Both the position numbers and the translations under genes were made by a program. Below are positions 54,596-63,793 of a DNA stretch of 64,000 nucleotides, in pieces (the first letter of the stretch is position 1; each line of letters starts with the position of its first letter). The notes under the pieces were generated by a model. The model had not been told where the DNA came from, searched no databases, and saw only the letters and a list, made by a program, of their open reading frames with translations. Source of the stretch: Marinobacter salinexigens (GTDB lineage Bacteria > Pseudomonadota > Gammaproteobacteria > Pseudomonadales > Oleiphilaceae); assembly GCF_008370345.1 (NCBI RefSeq), contig NZ_VTUU01000013.1, positions 1 through 64,000 of the forward strand, in the 5' to 3' direction.

Positions 54596-54649
54596 GACAC
54601 TGATGATATTGCCAAAGAATCCATCAGTGTCTATTGTTTAGGCAATATC
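54596..54649 (+). ncRNA. Interleaved inverted repeats, candidate pseudoknot RNA
   Basis: GACACTGATG (54596-54605) pairs with CATCAGTGTC (54622-54631). The loop of this stem holds ATATTGCC (54606-54613), complementary to GGCAATAT (54641-54648). The two stems interleave as in an H-type pseudoknot with a 9-nt connecting loop; both are perfect. It lies in the 165-bp spacer between two plus-strand genes, with 56 nt from its end to the next start. Function unknown; it may be a leader element of the PilZ-like gene or a small RNA. Confidence 0.5.
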
Positions 54650-54704
54650 CAGTCTTGTCTTGGGTTAGATAGGCAGAAGTTGGATAAGGAAATCAGCAGA
54701 GAAA

Positions 54705-55109
54705 ATGTTCATGAACGAAGCACTACCCGATCTTGTCGCCCGCTTCCGCGTCAGGCATGGCCTGTTCCGGAAAGAACTTGTTGAAGCCTTGCTGTACGAA
54801 CTGGATGCGTACGGCTGCGTCCTGAAAACAGACAAGGTTTTCGACCCGGGTGACACAATCATGCTGGATGTCGTTATGGACATGCCCTTTGACCAGATCC
54901 GGGCAGAAGGTGTCTCCGGGCTGGTTACTGAACGTAGAAAACACTGTAGCAACTTCTTCTACTCCATTGATTTTGTTGAGCCTGATTCTGGAAACCGCTC
55001 CGCTCTTTCTGAGAAGTTGCGGCGTATTCGGGAGGTTCTTTCAAAGAAACAGAGCCTCAAATCCAGGCGTTCTTCAGGGCCTATCTCCGGCTTCCGGCAA
55101 ATGGCCTGA
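54705..55109 (+). CDS. Divergent PilZ-like protein
   Basis: The 134-aa protein has a beta-rich segment resembling PilZ (LVEALLYELDAYGCVLKTDKVFDPGDTIMLDVVMD), but no RxxxR/DxSxxG pair is intact. The C-terminus is basic. The ATG at 54705 or the one at 54711 may be used; the ribosome site (GCAGAG) suits either. Function uncertain, and PilZ assignment is tentative. Confidence 0.55.
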   Translation: MFMNEALPDLVARFRVRHGLFRKELVEALLYELDAYGCVLKTDKVFDPGDTIMLDVVMDMPFDQIRAEGVSGLVTERRKHCSNFFYSIDFVEPDSGNRSALSEKLRRIREVLSKKQSLKSRRSSGPISGFRQMA

Positions 55110-55151
55110 TTCCGTTTCCCGTTCCCACCCGTCCCCGAAGGAGACAATTCC

Positions 55152-55769
55152 ATGGCCAAGAAAGCCAAACCGAGCGTTGATAAGATCGTGAAAAAGGTCA
55201 ACAAGGAGATCGAAAAGACCTCCTCCCAGATCGAATCCCTAATCAGTGACGCACTTAAGCAATTCGATTCGCTGCAGCACCAGATTCAGGACCCGGTGAA
55301 GAAGCTCCTTAAAGACTTTGATGAATTGCGGGAACGCGAAATGAAACGCTTCAACGACGAGTTTGAACGTCGTCTGAAGGAATTCCAGGATCTGCAGAAC
55401 GGCGTGCTTGAGCGTCTGGGCGTGTCTCCGAAGGATCTGCCAGCACCAGAAGTGGAACCGAAAGCCGCCAAGCCGGCAGCCAAGAAAGCTCCGGCCAAAA
55501 AAGCACCTGTTAAAAAGCCCGCTGCAAAACCTGCGGCGAAGCCTGCTGCCAAAAAGAAAGCCCCTGCCGCCCCCAAGAAGCTGGACAAGGGCAACTTAAC
55601 CCTGGTGAAAGGCATCGGTCCGGCAACCGCGAAAAAAATGAAGGAAGCCGGTATTACTTCCATCGACCAGATTGCCAATCCATCGGCTGCTGATCAGGAA
55701 AAACTCAAAGCATTCTCCAAAGTTAAAGGCTCCGATCAGTTCAGCGCTGAAGCCAAGAAACTGCTCTGA
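55152..55769 (+). CDS. Histone H1-like linker protein with helix-hairpin-helix C-terminus
   Basis: The 205-aa protein has three parts: an N-terminal charged coiled-coil-like region (about residues 5-90) similar to phasin-like or granule-associated proteins; an Ala/Lys/Pro-rich linker (about 105-145) of H1-type AAKPA/KKAPA repeats; and a helix-hairpin-helix DNA-binding domain (LTLVKGIGPATAKKMKEAGI, about 152-205). It probably binds DNA. The stop codon overlaps the selD fusion start by 1 bp, so it is coupled. Ribosome site AAGGAG is 8 nt before the ATG. Confidence 0.7.
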   Translation: MAKKAKPSVDKIVKKVNKEIEKTSSQIESLISDALKQFDSLQHQIQDPVKKLLKDFDELREREMKRFNDEFERRLKEFQDLQNGVLERLGVSPKDLPAPEVEPKAAKPAAKKAPAKKAPVKKPAAKPAAKPAAKKKAPAAPKKLDKGNLTLVKGIGPATAKKMKEAGITSIDQIANPSAADQEKLKAFSKVKGSDQFSAEAKKLL

Positions 55770-58045
55770 TGCGAACGCCTGACCAACCTGTATTACGGGA
55801 CATTGTCCTGGTAGGTGGCGGGCATAGCCACGTCGGGGTGCTTAAACGGTTTGCTATGAACCCGGTCCCCGGCGTGCGCCTTACCCTCATTTGCAGGGAT
55901 ACCCACACACCCTATTCCGGCATGCTCCCGGGCTATGTCGCAGGGCATTACAGCTACGACGATGTCCATATCGATCTCAGCCGCCTCGCGGAGTATGCAG
56001 GCGCACGTTTTTACAGGGATGAGGTTGTCGGCCTCGACCGGGATCTGAAGCGGGTAAAATGCCGTAACCGCCCGGATGTTCCCTACGACCTGCTCTCCAT
56101 TAATATTGGTTCCTCCCCTCGGGTTAACGAGGTGGAAGGCGCATCGGAGTTTGCGGTTCCGGTCAAACCCATTAATGGTTTCAACGCACGCTGGCTCGCC
56201 CTGCTCTCCCGCATGGAGAACCATGAGGGGCCACTCACGGTAGGCGTGGTCGGAGCTGGCGCGGGCGGTGTCGAACTCACACTGGCCATGCAGTTTCGAT
56301 TGCAGAATGAGCTGAAGCAAAGGGGTAAAGATCCCAGTCAGCTTCATTTCCACCTGTTTGATAGCGCTGACGAGATTCTCCCGACCCACAACCCTAAGGT
56401 TCGTTCGGTGTTTTCCCGAACACTCGCCGAGCGCGGAGTCAAACTGCATCTTGGGTCTCCCGTGCAACAGGTGCGCAACGGCCAGTTGGTCACAGAATCC
56501 GGCGATATACTGCAAACGGACGAAGTGCTCTGGGTAACCCGTGCCGGGGGCCCCGAGTGGTTAAAGGACACCGGCCTGGCCTTGGACGACGGTTTGTTTA
56601 TCCGTGTTCGGGATACTCTTCAAACGGAAACCGATGACAGTGTTTTTGCCGCTGGCGACATCGCAAACGTAGTCAACCACCCGCGTGAAAAGGCCGGGGT
56701 ATTTGCGGTTCGGCAGGGTCCTCCGCTTGCCGATAACCTTAAACGTATGTCGCTCGGAAAGGCACCGAAAGACTTTAAGCCGCAGAAAACGTGGCTCGCG
56801 CTGATCAGTACCGGCGATAAATACGCGGTGGCTTCAAAGGGCGACCGAGAGTTTGACGGCGCCTGGGTCTGGCGCTGGAAGGACTGGATCGATCGCCGGT
56901 TTATGGCGAAATTCAGTGACCTTCCGCCGATGGAAGAAGACACGAAACTGCCCGACACCGGAGCTGCGCAGTCCGCCGAAGAAGCGTCTCAAGCCATTTC
57001 TGCGGTTGCCATGCGTTGCGGTGGTTGTGGCGCGAAAGTTGGCAGCACGGTGCTTTCCCGCGCTTTGGGTGAACTGAAACCCATTGAACGTGACGACATC
57101 ATCATTGGCCTTCATGCCCCGGATGATGCTGCAGTCCTGACGGTTCCGCCCGGAAAGGCTGTAGTTCACACCGTCGACTTCTTCCGTGCCTTTATTGATG
57201 ACCCCTATGTTTTTGGGCGCATCGCAGCAAATCACAGCCTCGGGGATGTGTTTGCTATGGGCGCAGAAGCCCAGAGTGCCACCGCTGTTGCGACCGTACC
57301 CTACGGCATTGAATCCAAGGTTGAGGATGTGGTTTTCCAGATGATGTCTGGGGCCATCGAAGTGTTGAACGAAGCAGGCTGCGCGCTGGTGGGCGGGCAT
57401 ACCGGCGAAGGAAAGGAGCTTGCACTGGGCTTTGCGGTTAATGGCTTGATAGATCCCGAAGATGTCATGAGCAAAGGCGGCCTTCGGGCAGGCGATGTGC
57501 TCATTCTGACTAAACCCATTGGCACCGGAACTCTGTTTGCGGCTCACGCCCGCCTGGCAGCGAAAGGTCGCTGGATTGATTCCGCGCTTTCCTCCATGGT
57601 GCAATCAAACAAAACCGCTGCAGAGTGCCTGAGGCGCTATGGTTCAAAGGCCTGTACCGATGTGACGGGGTTTGGATTGCTCGGCCATCTGGTAGAAATG
57701 ACACGGCCATCCGGGGTGGATGCGGAGCTGGATCTGTCTGCCATTCCCATTCTTCCTGGCGCTGAGGAAACGGCCGCAGCGGGTATTCTCAGTTCCCTTC
57801 AGCCGGCAAACATCCGGCTTCGTCGGGGCATCAGGGATCAGGAGAAGTGGGTAAATCACCCCCGTTATCCGCTGATTTTCGATCCGCAGACTGCCGGTGG
57901 GTTACTGGCCAGCGTTGCTGCCGACCGAGCTGAGTCCTGCGTGCAGGAACTCAAGGCGTTGGGCTATCCCCACACCGCGATCATCGGCCGGGTGACAGCA
58001 CAGGATATGGAAGGCGCCATCGAGCCTATTTCGTTGAAGGACTAG
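55769..58045 (+). CDS. selD: Pyridine nucleotide-disulfide oxidoreductase / selenide, water dikinase fusion
   Basis: The 758-aa fusion carries an N-terminal NAD(P)H dehydrogenase-like FAD domain (LVGGGHSHVGVLKRF, VGAGAGGVELTLAM, about residues 1-380) and a C-terminal SelD domain (about 410-755). The catalytic residue is Cys420, not selenocysteine, in CGGCGAK with Lys423; ATP-binding DDAAVLT follows. SelD makes selenophosphate from selenide; the flavin part may reduce selenium compounds. The gene overlaps senB at its 3' end by 20 bp. This fusion is known in gammaproteobacteria. Confidence 0.92.
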   Translation: MRTPDQPVLRDIVLVGGGHSHVGVLKRFAMNPVPGVRLTLICRDTHTPYSGMLPGYVAGHYSYDDVHIDLSRLAEYAGARFYRDEVVGLDRDLKRVKCRNRPDVPYDLLSINIGSSPRVNEVEGASEFAVPVKPINGFNARWLALLSRMENHEGPLTVGVVGAGAGGVELTLAMQFRLQNELKQRGKDPSQLHFHLFDSADEILPTHNPKVRSVFSRTLAERGVKLHLGSPVQQVRNGQLVTESGDILQTDEVLWVTRAGGPEWLKDTGLALDDGLFIRVRDTLQTETDDSVFAAGDIANVVNHPREKAGVFAVRQGPPLADNLKRMSLGKAPKDFKPQKTWLALISTGDKYAVASKGDREFDGAWVWRWKDWIDRRFMAKFSDLPPMEEDTKLPDTGAAQSAEEASQAISAVAMRCGGCGAKVGSTVLSRALGELKPIERDDIIIGLHAPDDAAVLTVPPGKAVVHTVDFFRAFIDDPYVFGRIAANHSLGDVFAMGAEAQSATAVATVPYGIESKVEDVVFQMMSGAIEVLNEAGCALVGGHTGEGKELALGFAVNGLIDPEDVMSKGGLRAGDVLILTKPIGTGTLFAAHARLAAKGRWIDSALSSMVQSNKTAAECLRRYGSKACTDVTGFGLLGHLVEMTRPSGVDAELDLSAIPILPGAEETAAAGILSSLQPANIRLRRGIRDQEKWVNHPRYPLIFDPQTAGGLLASVAADRAESCVQELKALGYPHTAIIGRVTAQDMEGAIEPISLKD

Positions 58046-59030
58046 CGGCTTTCCTTCTTTTGGCACAGTTCCCGATTGCCAGATTCAATGCCTGCTCCAG
58101 TGATGCTCTTTCCCTTTCAGGGGAGAAGCCCGGCGCCAGTCGGGTGACTTGTGACGCGAGGGCTGCGAGGAACTCTGCATCCGTCTCGGCTTTTCTTAAC
58201 AGTCTGGCCAGAGCCTGTTCATCCCCGGCAGGAAAATAGCCCTTATAGTCGTCCCCCAGAAGTCCCCGGTTCCCGGGGATGTCGGACGCCAAGATCGGTA
58301 CGCCAGCACGACAGGCTTCGGATACCACATTGGCACCACCTTCCATCAGGGAGCTGATGACCATGAGACTACTGGCCACCATCAAGTTCTGCGTTTCCTC
58401 ACCACTTAGCTCACCAAGCCAACTGAAACGGGGATTCTCAGCTTGCTCCTGCCTGACGAGAGCCGACCAACGTTCATCGTGGGGTTTTCCGGCATTGACG
58501 ATCCGTACCCGCGAATCCGCAGGGAGTAGCAGTGCAGCTTTCGCGGCCCTGAGGGAGTCCTTTTCACTCCGAAGATGTCCTATCACACAGGCAGAGAAGT
58601 CATTCCCGGGCGGTCCAGGCGACCATTTTTCAGGCGGTACCGGTGCCGACTGGCGAAGCGTAACCAAACGATCCCGGCAGCCCGATGGAATATCGTTTCC
58701 TACCTTATCGTGAAGCCCTATCAATGCGTCGGCGAGTTCCATGGATTCATGGGTCGGCTCCGGGTCGTCGTGCTGGTAGCGGTAGAGATCAGTGCCGGTG
58801 AGCGCCACGATCAATGGCCGGAAAGGCCAGCATTGATAGAAGGTCTTGATGGCCGAATGGCTACGCCAGGCGTGCAGGCCGATAAACAGGTCACAGGGTT
58901 CGCCTCTATAATCCGTTTTCACTTCTACCCTGTGCCCTGAATCCTGCAACAAGGCCTGCCAACGAAGCGCGGTTGCGCGGTTGCCCGCCCGCGATCCTTC
59001 CGGGGCCGGGGTGATCATTATTATATGCAT
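58026..59030 (-). CDS. senB: SenB-type selenosugar synthase (TIGR04348-like glycosyltransferase)
   Basis: The 334-aa GT-B fold enzyme is most similar by eye to SenB of selenoneine biosynthesis: TPAPEGSRAGNRATALRW near the start, LTGTDLYRY, GHLRSEKDSLRAAKAALLLP, SLMEGGANVVSEACRAGVP and GNRGLLGDDYKGYFPAGD. SenB joins selenophosphate and a UDP-sugar to give a seleno-sugar. Adjacent SelD supports this. No SenA homologue is in the window, so the product may be used elsewhere or SenA may be distant. The gene converges on selD. Confidence 0.82.
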   Translation of the reverse strand: MHIIMITPAPEGSRAGNRATALRWQALLQDSGHRVEVKTDYRGEPCDLFIGLHAWRSHSAIKTFYQCWPFRPLIVALTGTDLYRYQHDDPEPTHESMELADALIGLHDKVGNDIPSGCRDRLVTLRQSAPVPPEKWSPGPPGNDFSACVIGHLRSEKDSLRAAKAALLLPADSRVRIVNAGKPHDERWSALVRQEQAENPRFSWLGELSGEETQNLMVASSLMVISSLMEGGANVVSEACRAGVPILASDIPGNRGLLGDDYKGYFPAGDEQALARLLRKAETDAEFLAALASQVTRLAPGFSPERERASLEQALNLAIGNCAKRRKAASPSTK

Positions 59031-59183
59031 ACGGACGTTTCTGCTGTTTGAGCCATACCGGGCGTTAAATCGTATAATTGTTCAGAGTTATCGTAAATCA
59101 AGGTATCCTTTCCACGTATAGGACAGGTGGAGCGTTCGCTCCGTCGCTCGATTCATTTCCATTCTTCCGAGTAAGGACAATAC

Positions 59184-60059
59184 ATGGCTATTAATCGCAT
59201 ACGGAAATTCCTGGTTTCCAGTGTTTTGTTGACCACAGCGTTCACAGCCTCTGCCGAAACCTTCGTATTTACTGCCATTCCGGATGAAGACGAAACCAAA
59301 CTGGTTGAGCGTTTCCGGGGCGTTGCGGACTACCTCTCTGAACAGCTTGACGCTGAGGTGCGCTATATCCCGGTTAAATCCTATGCGGCAGCGGTATCCG
59401 CGTTCCGTAACAATCAGGTTCAACTTGCGTGGTTTGGCGGATTGTCCGGCGTTCAGGCCCGACGCCTGGTTCCCGGTTCGGAAGCGATTGCTCAGGGCGT
59501 GGAAGACGAAGCTTTTGAAACTTACTTTATTGCAAACACCTCAACCGGGATCAAGCCTGCCGAGGAATTCAGCGAGCTTACTGATGAGTTGAAGGGAAAA
59601 ACGTTCACCTTCGGTTCCAAAGGTTCCACCTCTGGCCGCCTGATGCCCGAATACTACATCCGGGAAACCTTCGGTGATAAACCGGAAGATGTATTCTCCC
59701 GCGTTGGTTTCAGCGGCAACCATACCCGGACTCTGCGTCTGGTTGAAGCGGGCACCTATCAGGTCGGCGCTCTGAACTTCCAGGTCTGGCAAAAGGAGCT
59801 GGGAGACGGGAACATCGATACCGACGCTGTTGAAGTCATCTGGAAGACCCCGGCCTACCCGGACTACCAGTGGACGATTCGTGGTGATGTTGATGAGCGG
59901 TTTGGCGAAGGCTTCAAGGGCCGGGTTAAAGAAGCGCTGCTTAACCTGAAAGACCCTGCACTACTGGAGAGTTTCCCCCGCTCCGGTTTTATTCCGGCGT
60001 CGAACGACGACTACGAGCCCATTCGTAAAACTGCGGAAGAGATTGGAATCCTCGATTGA
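59184..60059 (+). CDS. Putative selenium-oxyanion ABC transporter, PhnD-like binding protein
   Basis: The 291-aa protein has a signal peptide (about residues 1-24, ending ASA) and a PhnD-type fold: FTAIPDEDETKLVERFRGVADYL, VQLAWFGGLSGVQAR and TFGSKGSTSGRLMPEYYI. It matches the family of PhnD-like proteins often next to selD, annotated as a putative selenate binding protein (TIGR04553-like, from memory). Its gene starts a three-gene transporter. GGAGCG/CGCTCC at 59129-59142 forms a short leader hairpin. Confidence 0.8.
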   Translation: MAINRIRKFLVSSVLLTTAFTASAETFVFTAIPDEDETKLVERFRGVADYLSEQLDAEVRYIPVKSYAAAVSAFRNNQVQLAWFGGLSGVQARRLVPGSEAIAQGVEDEAFETYFIANTSTGIKPAEEFSELTDELKGKTFTFGSKGSTSGRLMPEYYIRETFGDKPEDVFSRVGFSGNHTRTLRLVEAGTYQVGALNFQVWQKELGDGNIDTDAVEVIWKTPAYPDYQWTIRGDVDERFGEGFKGRVKEALLNLKDPALLESFPRSGFIPASNDDYEPIRKTAEEIGILD

Positions 60060-60709
60060 TGTCTGGATTTGATCTGTCTGGCCTGACGGCTTCTTTCGGT
60101 GGAGAACGGGTCCTGGGCCCGCTCTCCCTGACCGTGAACCCGGGAGATCAGATAGCCCTGGTTGGTAAAAGCGGTGCGGGAAAATCCACACTCATTCGCC
60201 TGATCCATGAGCAAGTTGGGCGCAAGTCATCGTTGGTTCCTCAGGAACTGGGCCTGGTCAACGCGCTTCCGGTATTTCACAACGTGTTCATGGGCCAGCT
60301 TGATAAGCACCCGACCTGGTACAACACCCTGACACTGGTTCGGCCCTTCGCGGAGGATCGCACCGAGGTCAAAGCGCTGCTAAAAGCGCTTGGCATGGAC
60401 GAAAAGCTCTGGATTCCGACGGCATCACTCTCAGGAGGACAGCGGCAACGAGTCGCCATCGCCCGGGCCATCTATCGAAATGCAGGTCTGCTACTGGCAG
60501 ATGAACCGGTGTCCGCTCTGGATGGCCCCCTAGCACACCTGGTCATGAGCCTTCTGACAGAACGTTTTGATACCAGCCTGATCGCCCTTCACGATGTGGA
60601 TCTTGCGTTGAAGTACAGCAACCGCATTATCGGTATTCAGGATGGCCAGGTTGCTTTGGATGAAAGCAGCCATCGGCTGTCGCCGGCCGACATTATGGGG
60701 CTGTACTAA
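60056..60709 (+). CDS. ABC transporter ATPase (PhnC-like)
   Basis: The 217-aa ATPase has Walker A GKSGAGKSTLIRL, signature LSGGQRQRVAIARA and Walker B LLLADEPVSALD, all intact. It is short for a PhnC ATPase but complete. It energises the adjacent permease; overlap of 4 bp with the binding protein. Confidence 0.87.
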   Translation: MMSGFDLSGLTASFGGERVLGPLSLTVNPGDQIALVGKSGAGKSTLIRLIHEQVGRKSSLVPQELGLVNALPVFHNVFMGQLDKHPTWYNTLTLVRPFAEDRTEVKALLKALGMDEKLWIPTASLSGGQRQRVAIARAIYRNAGLLLADEPVSALDGPLAHLVMSLLTERFDTSLIALHDVDLALKYSNRIIGIQDGQVALDESSHRLSPADIMGLY

Positions 60710-60723
60710 GGTGGTTGGCTGAT

Positions 60724-62190
60724 ATGCTTTCCTACCCAACGGTCCGTACCAGTCTGGCTTTTCTGGCGATTGCCGTTGTCGGGCTAGCATTTGCGGATAT
60801 CAGCATCACGGCCGCAAACCCCTGGCGGGATTTGGGTAACTTCTTCCTTGGTGTCGTCACACCCAATTTCTTCAGCTCCGAAGGTTTATTGACTGCCCTG
60901 CTCCGCACCGTGGCCTTTGCGTTTGTTGGCGTTGCTTTAGGCAGTTTCTTCGGTTTCTTTCTGGCCCTGGCCTACCGCTCCTGGCCTGTACGCACGTTTT
61001 GCGCGTTCATCAGGGCCATCCATGAGTTGTTCTGGGCACTGATCTTCCTTCAGTTCTTTGGTTTTCATCCATTAACCGGTGTGCTCGCCATTGCGATCCC
61101 CTACGCCGGAATTTTCGCCAAGGTGTATTCGGAAATCCTCGATGAAGCCGACCCGGACCCAGGCAGGCTACTTCCACCCGGTACCGGTCGAATTTCTGCA
61201 TTCCTGTATTCAAAAATACCAGACTGCTGGGCCCAAATGCGCACCTACACGGCCTATCGCCTCGAGTGCGGTCTGCGTTCCAGTGCCATTCTGGGTTTCG
61301 TGGGTTTGCCGACCCTCGGCTTCTATCTGGAAGCTTCCTTTTCACAGGGCCTCTACTCCGACGCCGGGGCCATGCTGATTCTGTTTTATGTGCTGATTGC
61401 CACCCTCCCGCTGTGGGTCCGGCCCAGACTGATTCCGTTTTACGTTCTGGGAGCGCCTTTTTTCCTGGGAGAAGGGTTGCCCATTGTCTGGGGCAATGTT
61501 CAGCGATTTTTCACTCAGGACATCATTCCCTCCCCGATAAGAAACGGTGAAGGTGTTGCAGGCTTAATGTCCTGGGCTGGAGACCTGATGGTGGAACAGG
61601 CACTGCCGGGCATCTGGAATACCGTTGTGCTTACACAGGTTGCGCTAGTGGTTACCGGAATACTGGCTCTGTTGGCCTTTCCACTGATTTCTAATCACTT
61701 CGGTGGCCCGGTCCGTCGTACCACCGGGCACATTCTGCTGGTCATTGGTCGCTCCACACCGGAATACATCCTGGCCTATATCCTGCTGCAACTGTGGGGG
61801 CCGTCCATGCTGCCGGCGGTGATCGCCCTTGCGTTGCACAATGGCGCGATTATCGGCCACCTGATCGGGAAGCAGACCAATACGCTGCAACTGAGACCAG
61901 ACGCTACCACCGGATTCAGTCGTTACACCTGGGAGCTGGTACCCAGGGTCTACCGGTCTTTCCTGGCCTTCCTGTTCTACCGCTGGGAAATTATCATGCG
62001 GGAAACGGCAATTCTGGGGATCCTGGGCATCTATACCCTGGGTTTCTACGTGGACAGCGCAATTCAGAATATCCAGTTCGACAAGGCCATGATCCTCATC
62101 CTGATTACGGCCGCTCTCAACATCGGTATTGATACACTGGGCCGGTTCATCCGTCGCAAACTGGCGCTACAGACCATGCCAACCTGCTGA
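60724..62190 (+). CDS. ABC transporter permease, two fused PhnE-like halves
   Basis: The 488-aa membrane protein contains two PhnE-like modules, with ILGFVGLPTLGFYLE and ILGILGIYTLGFYVD-type coupling loops and about 12 helices, so it can form the whole channel. The ATG at 60724 follows AAGGTGG. Together with the previous two genes it forms an importer predicted for selenium oxyanion. Confidence 0.85.
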   Translation: MLSYPTVRTSLAFLAIAVVGLAFADISITAANPWRDLGNFFLGVVTPNFFSSEGLLTALLRTVAFAFVGVALGSFFGFFLALAYRSWPVRTFCAFIRAIHELFWALIFLQFFGFHPLTGVLAIAIPYAGIFAKVYSEILDEADPDPGRLLPPGTGRISAFLYSKIPDCWAQMRTYTAYRLECGLRSSAILGFVGLPTLGFYLEASFSQGLYSDAGAMLILFYVLIATLPLWVRPRLIPFYVLGAPFFLGEGLPIVWGNVQRFFTQDIIPSPIRNGEGVAGLMSWAGDLMVEQALPGIWNTVVLTQVALVVTGILALLAFPLISNHFGGPVRRTTGHILLVIGRSTPEYILAYILLQLWGPSMLPAVIALALHNGAIIGHLIGKQTNTLQLRPDATTGFSRYTWELVPRVYRSFLAFLFYRWEIIMRETAILGILGIYTLGFYVDSAIQNIQFDKAMILILITAALNIGIDTLGRFIRRKLALQTMPTC

Positions 62191-62224
62191 GCTGACTGGT
62201 TGCTCAGCCAGAAGTCAGCCGCGT

Positions 62225-62710
62225 TCAGTGTCCTTTGGCCTCGAAAGTCAGCTTTGTCTGTTGTGAGGGAATCGGAGCCTGTGCTGATTGCAGATCGATC
62301 CGCCAGATCATTGTGCTGTCAACGGTACATAACGGTGCGGTGAACCGAGCCTGATACACCCCGTCTGAAGTCTCTTTCATTGGAACCGGGTATTCTCCCA
62401 TATACATGGATTCACCGCGCAAAACCGCAAGAAACCGCTCGGGTTTTTCTGACGTTTCAATAGAGAGCTGATATTCAGTCCCGTCCCCGTCATCGTCGAG
62501 TTCAAGGAGTTCGACCTTCCAATGAGCACCTTTTGAATCCCAGCCGCAGGGGCCTGCAAGCAGGTTACAGGTTTGTACATAGTTCGTTGCAATGGAGGGA
62601 TCACCAGCTTCCCCGTGAGAGCTGGATGCATATCGTTCTGAGACATTCGGCCCAAAAACATAGGCAATCACAATGGCAACCAAAATCCCGAATCCCACAA
62701 TTATTTTCAA
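62225..62710 (-). CDS. Membrane-anchored hypothetical protein (161 aa)
   Basis: One N-terminal membrane helix (residues about 3-20, MKIIVGFGILVAIVIAYVFG) precedes a periplasmic domain with three or more cysteines (Cys at 48, 55 and near 127) and a beta-rich pattern (HWKVELLELDDDGDGTEYQLSI). No family is recognised. It is convergent with the transporter operon. Confidence 0.6.
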   Translation of the reverse strand: MKIIVGFGILVAIVIAYVFGPNVSERYASSSHGEAGDPSIATNYVQTCNLLAGPCGWDSKGAHWKVELLELDDDGDGTEYQLSIETSEKPERFLAVLRGESMYMGEYPVPMKETSDGVYQARFTAPLCTVDSTMIWRIDLQSAQAPIPSQQTKLTFEAKGH

Positions 62711-62847
62711 AAGACTCGCCTCTTTGAATATTTGCCCGGCATTTTATGGGGGTAATCCGCGACAAGGCAAAGGTTTCTAAACTGGCGCCAGTCATGAGAA
62801 AATACCGCGCCTCCATAACATACCCATAATTGAAACAGGACACGCCC

Positions 62848-63768
62848 GTGCAGCCGGATATTTCCGTAAAGAACCTCAGCAAGGTCTATGAGGACGGATT
62901 CCAGGCCCTTAAAGGGGTTAATCTGGAGATCAATCGGGGCGAAATATTTGCCCTGCTCGGCCCTAATGGTGCTGGCAAGACCACCCTGATCAGCATTATC
63001 TGTGGCATCGTCAATCTCTCCAATGGTTCGGTGACAGCAGCTGGTTTCGACATTCGTAAGCAGTATCGTAAGGCCCGTGAAGCCATTGGTCTGGTTCCTC
63101 AAGAGCTGAATACCGATTCCTTTGAAACCGTGTGGAATGCAGTCTCCTTCAGCCGAGGCCTGTTCGGTAAATCTCCGAACCCCGCGCATATCGAAAAGGT
63201 GCTGAAGGACTTGTCGCTTTGGGAAAAGCGCAACAACCGGATCATGTCACTGTCCGGTGGTATGAAGCGCCGCGTGATGATCGCCAAAGCACTTTCCCAC
63301 GAACCTCAGATCCTGTTCCTCGACGAGCCGACAGCAGGCGTAGATGTTGAACTCCGCCGGGACATGTGGGAAATGGTACGCAAACTCCGTGAAAACGGCA
63401 CGACCATTATCCTCACTACCCACTACATCGAAGAAGCCGAGGAGATGGCTGACCGGATTGGCGTTATCCGCCATGGAGAGATCATCCTGGTTGAGGAAAA
63501 AGACCGCCTCATGAGCAAGCTCGGTAAGAAGGAGCTCAGGCTGCAGCTTCAATCCAGGCTTGAACAGCTCCCCGGTGAACTGACTCTTGAGCCGATTGAA
63601 CTTTCCGAAGACGGCTACGAGCTGATCTACACCTTCGACTCCCAGCAGCAACAGGCGGGAGTTGCACGCCTGCTCCGCACACTGGGTGACCTCGGTATTG
63701 AATATCGGGATCTGCAAACACGGGAAAGCTCCCTGGAAGAGATCTTTGTCGGCCTGGTTCACGAGTGA
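62848..63768 (+). CDS. ABC-2 type transporter ATPase (YadG-like)
   Basis: The 306-aa ATPase has Walker [16 protein letters not shown], signature [15 protein letters not shown] and Walker [13 protein letters not shown], plus a C-terminal regulatory part. It powers export by the permease that follows. The GTG at 62848 has AGGA 7 nt upstream and is preferred; a TTG at 62830 is the longer alternative. Confidence 0.87.
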   Translation: MQPDISVKNLSKVYEDGFQALKGVNLEINRGEIFALLGPNGAGKTTLISIICGIVNLSNGSVTAAGFDIRKQYRKAREAIGLVPQELNTDSFETVWNAVSFSRGLFGKSPNPAHIEKVLKDLSLWEKRNNRIMSLSGGMKRRVMIAKALSHEPQILFLDEPTAGVDVELRRDMWEMVRKLRENGTTIILTTHYIEEAEEMADRIGVIRHGEIILVEEKDRLMSKLGKKELRLQLQSRLEQLPGELTLEPIELSEDGYELIYTFDSQQQQAGVARLLRTLGDLGIEYRDLQTRESSLEEIFVGLVHE

Positions 63769-63793
63769 ACCGACTGACCTACAGGAGAAACGC

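Noticed and set aside
55455-55585. Repeat-like stretch as a possible CRISPR or tandem array
   Set aside because: It codes for the Ala/Lys/Pro-rich linker in frame; no regular repeat-spacer pattern is present.
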